Part shown: positions 1 to 4,815 of the stretch, in pieces
Position numbering within the stretch: the first letter of the stretch is position 1
Layout: each line of letters opens with the position of its first letter
Source of the DNA: an uncultured Achromobacter sp.
Lineage (GTDB): Bacteria > Pseudomonadota > Gammaproteobacteria > Burkholderiales > Burkholderiaceae_B
Assembly (NCBI GenBank): GCA_913775005.1
Contig: CAJYKY010000356.1
Span: 1 to 5,025, forward strand
Direction of reading: 5' to 3'
DNA length: 5,025 nucleotides
The notes under the pieces: model-generated
What the model saw: the letters and a program-made list of their open reading frames with translations, nothing else
Database searches by the model: none
What the model was told of the DNA's origin: nothing
Made by a program: the position numbers and the translations under genes

Positions 1-375
1 GTCCATGTTGGAGCCGCGCAACGACACCAGCAGCACGCCCAGCCCCAACGAAATCAGATAGAAGGCCGCAAAGCTCGCGTCTTCGCGCAACGGGGTCAGC
101 CGCGCCACCAGCCCCGCCAGCAGGGCCACAGCCAGACCGGTGGCGATGCCGCCCAGCATCATCGCGCCCAGCGACAAGCCTGACAGCAGGAAGCCCGCCG
201 CCACGCCGGGCAGGATCGCGTGCGACATCGCATCGCCCATCAGGCTCATACGCCGCAGCACCAGGAACACGCCCAAGGGCGCCGCGCCCATCGACAGCGC
301 GCAGGCGCCCGCCAAGGCACGCCGCATGAAGCCGTAATCCAGAAAGGGGGAAACCACCCACTGTGCCAAGTTCAT
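1..375 (-). CDS. znuB: Zinc/manganese-type ABC transporter permease, N-terminal part (ZnuB-like)
   Basis: Inner-membrane permease of a metal-uptake ABC importer; it would form the channel driven by the ATPase encoded just upstream. The reading frame opens at the ATG at 375-373 and runs off the left edge, so 125 residues are visible of a family that usually has about 260-290. Visible marks are hydrophobic segments at about residues 20-40, 53-90 and 102-119, and the conserved ABC-3 family stretch RRMSLMGDAMSHAILPG (41-57). A second typical block, EDASFAAFYLISLGLG (98-113), ends in RGSNMD at the window edge. The start codon overlaps the stop of the ATPase gene in ATGA, implying translational coupling. 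Zinc as substrate is inferred from the adjacent zur gene and Zur box; manganese or iron permeases of the same family look similar. No stop or frameshift is seen. Confidence 0.88.
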   Translation of the reverse strand, partial: MNLAQWVVSPFLDYGFMRRALAGACALSMGAAPLGVFLVLRRMSLMGDAMSHAILPGVAAGFLLSGLSLGAMMLGGIATGLAVALLAGLVARLTPLREDASFAAFYLISLGLGVLLVSLRGSNMD

Positions 376-1106
376 GCGTACGCCCTCGCGTGCCATTGCC
401 GCGCCGTTTTCAGATGCGCATCGTTCAAGGTGTCGGCCGTGGGCCCCCAGGCCACCACCGAGCCCGACAGCAACAGGCAGTCAGGGAAGTGGTCACGCAC
501 CAGTTCCAGGTCGTGCAGCACGGCGATCACGGTCCGGCCCTGCCCGTGCAAGCCGCAAAGCAGCGCCATCAGGTCGTCGGTGGTGTGGCTGTCCACGGCG
601 GCGAACGGCTCGTCAAGCAGCAGCACCGGCGCGTCCTGCACCAGCATTCGCGCGAACAACGTGCGCTGCATCTGCCCGCCCGACAGCGTGTCCACGCCCC
701 GGCCCGCCGCGTCGGCCAGGCCCACCATGTCCAGCGCGTCCATGCAACGGTCCAGTTCGTCGCTGCGGTAGCGCCGCCATCCGCCGACGCGCCGCCAGGC
801 TCCCATCGCCACCAGGTCCAGCACCGACACCGGAAACGAACGGTCCAGTTCGGCGGCCTGCGGCAACCAGGCAAGCTCCGAGCGCCCCGCGCCGCTGATG
901 TGCACGCTGCCCGTCATGGGACGCAGCACGCCCATGATTCCTTTGATCAAGGTTGATTTGCCCGCCCCGTTCGGGCCGACCACGGCCGTCATCCCGCCCG
1001 CCGCGAAGCGCCCGGATACGGACCGCAAGGCCGGATGCCCATGCCAGCCAAACGACGCGTCCGACAGTTCGATGGTGACGGGGGCTGCGTCCATGGACTC
1101 GCTCAT
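372..1106 (-). CDS. znuC: Zinc ABC transporter ATP-binding protein (ZnuC-like)
   Basis: Cytoplasmic ATPase that powers a metal importer, pairing with the permease encoded next. With the start at 1106 it has 244 residues, normal for the family. Motifs occur in order: Walker A GPNGAGKST (44-52), Q-loop Q83 in WLPQ, ABC signature LSGGQ (141-145), Walker B VLLLDEP (161-167) and switch histidine H198 in VLHDL. All key residues are present. The frame stays open upstream to an ATG at 1319, but that extension (residues such as RPDRLSSFRF) resembles no ABC domain and overlaps a better small ORF, so I chose 1106; Met5 at 1094 is an alternative. The ATG overlaps the stop of the upstream small ORF in ATGA, and its own TGA overlaps the permease start the same way. 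Zinc specificity is inferred from the Zur box upstream. Confidence 0.94.
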   Translation of the reverse strand: MSESMDAAPVTIELSDASFGWHGHPALRSVSGRFAAGGMTAVVGPNGAGKSTLIKGIMGVLRPMTGSVHISGAGRSELAWLPQAAELDRSFPVSVLDLVAMGAWRRVGGWRRYRSDELDRCMDALDMVGLADAAGRGVDTLSGGQMQRTLFARMLVQDAPVLLLDEPFAAVDSHTTDDLMALLCGLHGQGRTVIAVLHDLELVRDHFPDCLLLSGSVVAWGPTADTLNDAHLKTARQWHARAYA

Positions 1107-1273
1107 TGCGGCCACCAGCCCAGCGCCCAGCCCGTCAACGCCCACAGCGCCGCGCCCGCGACCAAAGCGGCTGCCATGCGGCGCCAGGCCGAAACCAGGA
1201 ATGCAGAGCGGGGGAGAGTGCCTTGCCGGGACGCGGCGCCGGGCCGGGTGGGCAGAAGCGAGAAGTGAGACAT
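1103..1273 (-). CDS. Possible 56-residue single-span membrane peptide, first gene of the znu operon
   Basis: An ORF not recognised as any known family. It begins MSHFSLLPTRPG, has a basic N-terminal part (R10, R16, R22, R31, R32), then a hydrophobic segment at about 33-54 rich in Ala, Leu, Gly and Trp, and ends in GWWPQ. The charge bias predicts an N-in, C-out single membrane span. It lies between the Zur box and the ATPase gene, on the same strand, and its TGA overlaps the ATPase start in ATGA, the same junction used between the next two genes. Roughly four fifths of its third codon positions are G or C. Against it: no clear Shine-Dalgarno before the ATG, short length, and an overlapping open frame in phase with the ATPase. 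It might be a coupled leader peptide, a small transporter subunit, a remnant of a longer gene, or chance. Confidence 0.45.
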   Translation of the reverse strand: MSHFSLLPTRPGAASRQGTLPRSAFLVSAWRRMAAALVAGAALWALTGWALGWWPQ

Positions 1274-1327
1274 GGAGAAAACGGAACGATGAAAGGCGAT
1301 CAGGTCTTGAGCAGATCAAGCAAATTT

Positions 1328-1350
1328 ATTATGTTATATCATAACTAAAT
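1328..1350. promoter_or_regulatory. Zur box between the znu operon and zur
   Basis: A 23-bp interrupted dyad with core GTTAT (1333-1337), ATC, ATAAC (1341-1345) and outer ATT/AAT at 1328-1330 and 1348-1350; 8 of 10 half-site pairs are complementary. The length and the ATGTTATA half match the Escherichia coli Zur operator, which has the same GTTATA/TATAAC core. It lies in the only strongly AT-rich patch of this part of the window. Sequences like minus-10 boxes overlap it on both strands: TATCAT (1337-1342) rightward, TATAAC (1338-1333) and CATAAT (1333-1328) leftward. Bound Zur with zinc would therefore be expected to block znu and possibly zur itself. I could not find convincing minus-35 partners for either direction. 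Confidence 0.86.
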
Positions 1351-1410
1351 CGGCTTGATTCTGCCCCAGTCGCCCGCATGTAGATGTTTTCTGCTACTTT
1401 CCAGGCATCT

Positions 1411-1431
1411 CGCGCGCGTCGCGCGCGTTTT
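1411..1431 (+). terminator. Terminator-like GC hairpin in the zur leader
   Basis: A perfect 7-bp stem CGCGCGC (1411-1417), loop GTC, GCGCGCG (1421-1427), followed directly by TTTT. This has the form of a short intrinsic terminator, 20 bases before the zur start codon and within its probable transcript. The T run is short, so it may only attenuate, pause, or affect translation of zur. Confidence 0.4.
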
Positions 1432-1451
1432 CCATTCAGATAAAGCCCGCC

Positions 1452-1955
1452 ATGCCCGCACCGCCCCGTTCCCCCCGCAGCGACACCGTCGGCGCCCAGC
1501 TCAGCGTCGCCGAGACGCTGTGCGAACAGCGCGGCCGCCGCCTGACTCCCATCCGCCGCAAGGTGCTGGAGCTGCTGCTGCGCCATGGGCGCAGCCTGAA
1601 GGCCTACGAACTGCTGGATGCCATGCGCGAGGTCCACCCGGGCGCCGCGCCCCCGACCGTGTACCGCGCGCTGGATTTCCTGATGGACGAAGGGCTGATC
1701 CACCGGCTTGACGCCGTCAACGCCTGGAGCGCCTGTCATGATGCGGGCGGCGCGCCGCACGACCTGCTGGTCGTCTGCACCGGCTGCGGCGCCGTGGCCG
1801 AAGTGTCCGACCCCGCCATGAGCCGTCAACTGGCCGAACGCGTGGCCCAAACGGGCTACGCCCTGGCCACGCACGAAACCGAGATCCGCGCGCTGTGTCC
1901 GCAGTGCCAGCAGAAGCAGCCCGCTGATGCCGGTCATCACCACCATCATCATTAA
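1452..1955 (+). CDS. zur: Zinc uptake regulator Zur (Fur family)
   Basis: Cytoplasmic zinc-sensing repressor of 167 residues, close to the 171 of E. coli Zur. The N-terminal winged-helix part has LTPIRRKVLELLL (31-43) and the block PPTVYRALDFL (67-77), which marks Zur rather than Fur. By position, regulatory zinc ligands are H84, C95, H103 and E117, and the structural zinc site is C109/C112 and C149/C152, so both sites look intact. The frame is opened by the ATG at 1452; the ribosome site is weak, but the next internal Met (58) would cut into the DNA-binding domain. The protein ends in Gly plus six histidines, a native tail not usual in the family. It is divergent from the znu operon, with the Zur box between them, suggesting control of znu and autoregulation. 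Confidence 0.97.
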   Translation: MPAPPRSPRSDTVGAQLSVAETLCEQRGRRLTPIRRKVLELLLRHGRSLKAYELLDAMREVHPGAAPPTVYRALDFLMDEGLIHRLDAVNAWSACHDAGGAPHDLLVVCTGCGAVAEVSDPAMSRQLAERVAQTGYALATHETEIRALCPQCQQKQPADAGHHHHHH

Positions 1956-2065
1956 GTACTGATCCGGGGGTTGATCCGGGTCGGGGGTTTTCGCCCGATG
2001 CCTGTCCCCGCGCCGGCCGCAACACCGGCGCCGCGGGCACTTTCATGAGCCCGCCGGACCCGGCC

Positions 2066-2092
2066 CTTGAAAACCGCGAAACCGCCCCAAAA
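2066..2092 (+). promoter_or_regulatory. Sigma-32 (heat-shock) promoter-like site upstream of the COG0523 gene
   Basis: CTTGAAA (2066-2072) equals the heat-shock minus-35 consensus in full. After the 13-base spacing used by classic sigma-32 promoters (counted from CTTGAA) comes CCCCAAAA (2085-2092), which keeps the CCCCA core of the minus-10 consensus CCCCATnT but not its T positions. Transcription would start near 2100, leaving a leader of about 260 bases before the GTPase gene. Chance similarity cannot be excluded. Confidence 0.45.
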
Positions 2093-2166
2093 TAGTGGTA
2101 TCGCCTGATACTTGACGGCGTACAGCCGCCATCCGGATGGCATTGGCCCCTGGGTTGACCCGGGGT

Positions 2167-2195
2167 TTGCCCCCTGCCCCCGACTGTGCTGTAAT
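2167..2195 (+). promoter_or_regulatory. Sigma-70-like promoter candidate for the COG0523 gene
   Basis: TTGCCC (2167-2172) and TGTAAT (2190-2195) are separated by exactly 17 bases. Each box matches consensus at 4-5 of 6 positions. A transcript would start near 2202 and carry a leader of about 155 bases containing the hairpins at 2205-2221, 2256-2271 and 2290-2334. Confidence 0.4.
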
Positions 2196-2289
2196 CCTGC
2201 GTCCGGCCGCTGTTGGCGGCCTTCGCAGCCTGCGGCAAACCTCATCCACAACGGGATATCTTCCAAGATATTTTCTTGAGATCTTTTCC

Positions 2290-2334
2290 CGGCCCTGGGT
2301 TGATTGCCTAGACTTCAGGCCGTTTTTTCGGCCT
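2290..2334 (+). promoter_or_regulatory. Possible transcription attenuator in the COG0523 gene leader
   Basis: Two mutually exclusive hairpins can form. In the first, CGGCC plus TG (2290-2297, one bulged C) pairs with CAGGCCG (2316-2322) and is followed at once by TTTTTT (2323-2328), the form of an intrinsic terminator with an 18-base loop. In the second, AGGCCG (2317-2322) pairs with CGGCCT (2329-2334) across the T6 loop, which would break the first. The element ends 24 bases before the start codon. Function is inferred from pairing alone; no known riboswitch class is recognised. Confidence 0.4.
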
Positions 2335-2358
2335 TGACCTTACGCTAGCAGCTACGCC

Positions 2359-3477
2359 ATGAATACCCCGCGCAGTTTGGACAAAATGGTTCCCGTCACC
2401 ATCCTCACCGGCTTTCTCGGTGCGGGCAAGACCACCCTGCTCAAACGCATCCTGACCGAATTCCACGGCCGTCGCGTTGCCGTCATCGAAAACGAATTCG
2501 GACCGGAAAGCATCGACAACGACCTGCTCGTTCAAGACAGCGACGAAGAAATCATCGAACTGTCCAACGGCTGCGTCTGCTGCACGGTACGTGGCGACCT
2601 GATGCGCACGCTGTCCGAGCTGCGCGCCAAGCGCGAAGCCGGCGAACTGACTTTCGAACGCGTCATCCTGGAAACGACCGGCATGGCCAACCCCGGCCCC
2701 GTCTGCCAGACGTTCTTCATGGACGACGACATCGCCGAGTACTACCGCCTGGATGCGGTGGTGACCGTGGTGGATGCCAAGCACGGCATGTCCACGCTCG
2801 ACGAGCAATCCGAAGCCCAGAAACAAGTTGGCTTTGCCGACCGCATCCTGATCTCGAAGCGCGACCTGGTCAACGAAGCCGACTACGAAGCGCTGCGCCA
2901 CCGCCTGGTTCACATGAACCCGCGCGCGCCGATCACGCCGGTCAACTTCGGCGAAGTCGACCTGAAGTCGATCATCGACATCAGCGGCTTCAACCTGAAT
3001 TCCATTCTCGACATCGACCCGCAATTTCTGGCCGATGAGCATCCCGACGCCGCCCACGATCACGACCACGGTCATGACCACGATCACGGCCATGGCCACG
3101 ATCACGACCATGATCACGAAGGCGACTGCGGGGCGCATTGCAATCATGCCCACCATCACCATCACCACCAGCACGACGACGAAATCGGCGCGTTCGTGTT
3201 CCGTTCCAACAAGCCGTTCGATCCCGCACGCCTTGAGGAATTCCTGGGCGGTGTGGTTCAGGTCTATGGCCCCGACCTGATGCGCTACAAGGGCATCCTG
3301 TACATGAAGGGCATCAACCGCCGCATGTTGTTCCAGGGTGTGCACATGATGATGGGCGCCGAACCCGGCAAGCCGTGGACCGCGGCCGAAAAACCGTCCA
3401 CCAAGATGGTGTTCATCGGACGTAAGCTGCCCCAGGAGATTTTCACCCGGGGCTTGGAGCAGTGCCTGGCGGGGTAA
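2359..3477 (+). CDS. COG0523/CobW-family GTPase, probable zinc metallochaperone
   Basis: G3E-family P-loop GTPase of 372 residues, cytoplasmic. Domains: Walker A GFLGAGKTT (18-26), ENEFGPESID (44-53), the COG0523 metal motif CVCC (72-75), Walker B region ILETTG (103-108), and SKRD (166-169) in place of the usual NKxD guanine-recognition motif. A His/Asp-rich loop follows (233-273, over 20 histidines, plus C257 and C261), then a CobW C-terminal domain (about 277-370). The family inserts or handles metals; the CxCC motif, His-rich loop and closeness to zur suggest zinc. Cobalamin-pathway CobW, nitrile-hydratase activators and YjiA-type proteins are relatives, and no cobalamin genes are nearby. 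Start ATG 2359 has no strong ribosome site; Met10 at 2386, behind a GGA, is an alternative and would begin right at VPVTILTG. The dksA gene follows 126 bases later with no clear terminator between, so they may be co-transcribed. Confidence 0.95.
   Translation: MNTPRSLDKMVPVTILTGFLGAGKTTLLKRILTEFHGRRVAVIENEFGPESIDNDLLVQDSDEEIIELSNGCVCCTVRGDLMRTLSELRAKREAGELTFERVILETTGMANPGPVCQTFFMDDDIAEYYRLDAVVTVVDAKHGMSTLDEQSEAQKQVGFADRILISKRDLVNEADYEALRHRLVHMNPRAPITPVNFGEVDLKSIIDISGFNLNSILDIDPQFLADEHPDAAHDHDHGHDHDHGHGHDHDHDHEGDCGAHCNHAHHHHHHQHDDEIGAFVFRSNKPFDPARLEEFLGGVVQVYGPDLMRYKGILYMKGINRRMLFQGVHMMMGAEPGKPWTAAEKPSTKMVFIGRKLPQEIFTRGLEQCLAG
3055..3180 (+). repeat. His/Asp codon-repeat tract inside the COG0523 gene
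   Basis: A low-complexity in-frame tract of alternating CAC/CAT and GAC/GAT codons interspersed with GGC/GGT. It encodes HD and HG dipeptide runs and then a run of six histidines (265-270). It probably grows and shrinks by slippage between strains and produces spurious open frames on both strands. Confidence 0.85.
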
Positions 3478-3603
3478 TCCCCCTTCCCGACGTGACGCGA
3501 TGCGACGAAGGCAGTACTGTGAGGTACGAATAGCGTAGGCAACAAGTAACACGGACCGGGAAAGGAAGCCCGCGCCAGGATCGATTCATAGTGGAGTGTT
3601 TTC

Positions 3604-4068
3604 ATGGCTACCAAGGCAGCAACCAAAAAATCAAGCAAGTCGACGAGCGATACGGCGATTGATCTGCCCAGCGAGAAGGAATTGCTGGCCATGCCCGAGT
3701 CCGACTATATGAACGAACGCCAGCTGGCTTTCTTCAAAGAACGGCTCAAACAACTCGAACAGGACATCCTGGCCAACGCCGGCGAAACCACCGAGCATCT
3801 GCGCGAAACGCAGTTCGTGCCCGATCCCGCCGACCGCGCCACCATCGAGGAAGAACACGCCCTGGAGCTGCGCACCCGTGACCGCGAGCGCAAGCTGCTG
3901 AAGAAGGTGCAACAGTCCATCGCCCGCATCGACAGCGGCGAATACGGCTGGTGTGAAGAAACCGGCGAACCCATCGGCGTACCCCGCCTGCTGGCTCGCC
4001 CCACGGCCACCCTGTCGCTGGAAGCGCAGGAACGCCGTGAAATGCGCCAAAAGCTGTACGGCGACTAA
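3604..4068 (+). CDS. dksA: RNA polymerase-binding transcription factor DksA, degenerate zinc finger type
   Basis: Stringent-response factor that binds the RNA polymerase secondary channel and works with ppGpp; 154 residues, family-typical. A lysine-rich N-terminus (1-13) precedes the coiled coil, whose tip carries DPADRA (74-79) with both acidic tip residues D74 and D77 and A79 of the DxxDxA motif, followed by EEEHALELRTRDRERKLLKK (82-101). In the zinc-finger region, SGEYGWCEETGEPIG keeps C117, but the other three positions are T120, S138 and A141. A zinc site of the classic Cys4 kind is therefore not possible, as in other zinc-independent DksA proteins. Start ATG 3604 has a good ribosome site, GGAG at 3593-3596, 7 bases upstream. 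It follows the COG0523 GTPase gene and is ended by a strong terminator. Family assignment is secure; the zinc-free reading is inferred from missing ligands. Confidence 0.97.
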   Translation: MATKAATKKSSKSTSDTAIDLPSEKELLAMPESDYMNERQLAFFKERLKQLEQDILANAGETTEHLRETQFVPDPADRATIEEEHALELRTRDRERKLLKKVQQSIARIDSGEYGWCEETGEPIGVPRLLARPTATLSLEAQERREMRQKLYGD

Positions 4069-4095
4069 TCCGTCCCGTTATTCACGCTCTGCCTG

Positions 4096-4133
4096 AAAGG
4101 CTATGCTGGTTTCCAGCATGGCCTTTTTTATTT
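4096..4133 (+). terminator. Strong intrinsic terminator after dksA
   Basis: AAAGGCT plus ATGCTGG (4096-4109), loop TTT, then CCAGCAT plus GGCCTTT (4113-4126) form a 14-bp stem with one G-T wobble. The 3' arm runs into a T-rich tail to 4133. It ends the dksA transcript and insulates it from hslV. Confidence 0.94.
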
Positions 4134-4149
4134 GTGCGCACACCGCGCG

Positions 4150-4177
4150 CTTGATTTTCCCCGACCCGCCCCCAGCT
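4150..4177 (+). promoter_or_regulatory. Sigma-32 heat-shock promoter of hslVU
   Basis: CTTGAT (4150-4155) and CCCCAGCT (4170-4177), 14 bases apart, match the heat-shock consensus CTTGAA / CCCCATnT at all but one position in each box. The site lies between the dksA terminator and hslV, giving a leader of roughly 15-20 bases. The hslVU operon is a classic sigma-32 target, which strengthens the call. Confidence 0.77.
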
Positions 4178-4188
4178 AGTCCTTTCAT

Positions 4189-4197
4189 AGGAAGGAA
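4189..4197 (+). promoter_or_regulatory. Strong Shine-Dalgarno of hslV
   Basis: AGGAAGGAA, 3 bases from the ATG at its far end and with its first AGGA about 8 bases away. It fixes the start at 4201. Confidence 0.85.
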
Positions 4198-4200
4198 CGC

Positions 4201-4740
4201 ATGGAACAATTTCACGCCACCACCATCGTGTGTGTGCGCCGCGGCAACCGCGTCGCGCTCGGCGGCGATGGCCAGGTCACCCTGGGCAACATCGTCATCA
4301 AGGGCACCGCCCGCAAGATCCGCCGCCTGTACCACGACAAGATCCTGGCCGGTTTCGCCGGCGCCACTGCCGACGCATTCACGTTGCAGGAACGTTTTGA
4401 AGCCAAGTTGGAAAAGCACCAGGGCAACCTGATGCGCGCCGCCGTCGAGCTCACGCGCGACTGGCGCACCGACCGCGTGCTGCGCCGGCTGGAAGCCATG
4501 CTGATCGTGGCTGACGCCGAACACACGCTGGTCCTGACCGGCAACGGCGACGTCCTCGAACCCGAACACGGCCTGGCAGCCATCGGCTCCGGCGGCGCCT
4601 ATGCCCAATCGGCCGCGCTGGCGCTGTTGCGCAATACCGACCTGCCGCCCGAAGTCATCATCAAGCAGTCGCTGGAAATCGCCGGCGACCTGTGCATCTA
4701 CACCAATCAGAATCACGTCATCGAAACGCTGGGCGACTGA
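4201..4740 (+). CDS. hslV: ATP-dependent protease proteolytic subunit HslV (ClpQ)
   Basis: Peptidase subunit of the HslVU (ClpQY) protease, a proteasome-beta-like threonine hydrolase that forms a double hexamer and degrades unfolded and short-lived cytoplasmic proteins when capped by the HslU unfoldase. It has 179 residues, family-typical. A six-residue propeptide MEQFHA precedes TTIVCVRR, so T7 becomes the catalytic N-terminal threonine after cleavage; E. coli HslV removes only Met. Matching active-site residues are D23 in GGDGQ, K39 in ARKI and S130 in IGSGG. Other family blocks are AGFAGATADAFTL (50-62), DWRTDRVLR (87-95) and GDLCIYTN (162-169). The start is fixed by the ribosome site at 4189-4197. 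hslU follows after 75 bases, and a sigma-32 promoter lies upstream. No oddities in the coding sequence. Confidence 0.98.
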   Translation: MEQFHATTIVCVRRGNRVALGGDGQVTLGNIVIKGTARKIRRLYHDKILAGFAGATADAFTLQERFEAKLEKHQGNLMRAAVELTRDWRTDRVLRRLEAMLIVADAEHTLVLTGNGDVLEPEHGLAAIGSGGAYAQSAALALLRNTDLPPEVIIKQSLEIAGDLCIYTNQNHVIETLGD

Positions 4741-4749
4741 CGCCCGACA

Positions 4750-4774
4750 CGCGGCGCGGCCACCCCGCGCCGCG
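4750..4774 (+). other. GC-only hairpin between hslV and hslU
   Basis: CGCGGCGCGG (4750-4759), loop CCACC, CCGCGCCGCG (4765-4774): a perfect 10-bp stem of G and C only, 10 bases after the hslV stop. No T tail follows, so it is not a standard terminator. It could stabilise the upstream mRNA or lower read-through so that HslV is made in excess of HslU. Confidence 0.7.
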
Positions 4775-4815
4775 GCCGCCTCCCCAGCCCGCCACAGCTT
4801 CTAGGATTCGCCCTC

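Larger units (their letters stand above)
1956..2358. other. 403-base gene-free region rich in dyads, upstream of the COG0523 gene
   Basis: No convincing gene: the short frames on both strands have low-complexity, Arg/Pro-rich products. It starts with a near-tandem repeat, TGATCCGGG at 1960-1968 and again at 1972-1980. Inverted repeats follow: TCGGG/CCCGA (1981-1998), GCGCCGG/CCGGCGC with an 8-base loop (2010-2031), GTATC/GATAC (2098-2111), the perfect 14-bp palindrome GCCATCCGGATGGC (2128-2141), GGCCGC/GCGGCC (2205-2221), ATATCTT/AAGATAT (2256-2271) and AGGCCG/CGGCCT (2317-2334). An 11-base repeat CCCTGGGTTGA occurs at 2148-2158 and 2293-2303. No obvious intrinsic terminator with a long T tail follows zur. 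Most of the region is probably promoter and 5' leader of the GTPase gene. Confidence 0.7.

Noticed and set aside
363..956. Long plus-strand open frames opposite the znuC gene
   Set aside because: Products are Arg/Pro/His-rich with no domain; the opposite strand carries all ABC motifs.
1107..1319. N-terminal extension of the ZnuC frame to an ATG at 1319
   Set aside because: The extra residues are Arg/Pro-rich and match no ABC-ATPase feature; a start at 1106 gives normal length and a coupled ATGA junction.
1329..1952. 207-codon open frame opposite zur
   Set aside because: It is an antisense shadow of zur, which has complete motifs and zinc ligands.
1981..1998. TCGGG/CCCGA hairpin as the zur terminator
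   Set aside because: The stem is only 5 bp and no T run follows; the T run lies in the loop.
2098..2111. GTATC/GATAC dyad as a second Zur box
   Set aside because: It lacks the GTTATA/TATAAC core and the half-site spacing of the box at 1328-1350.
2137..2337. 66-codon plus-strand open frame upstream of the GTPase gene
   Set aside because: No ribosome site, no recognisable composition, and it runs through the hairpins of the probable leader.
3525..3530. TACGAA as minus-10 of a dksA promoter
   Set aside because: No acceptable minus-35 at 16-18 bases upstream, so a dedicated promoter could not be supported.
2308..3552. 414-codon open frame on the minus strand
   Set aside because: It is antisense to the well-supported COG0523 GTPase; its product is low-complexity Val/His/Gly-rich, reflecting the reverse of a GC-rich gene and the His/Asp tract.
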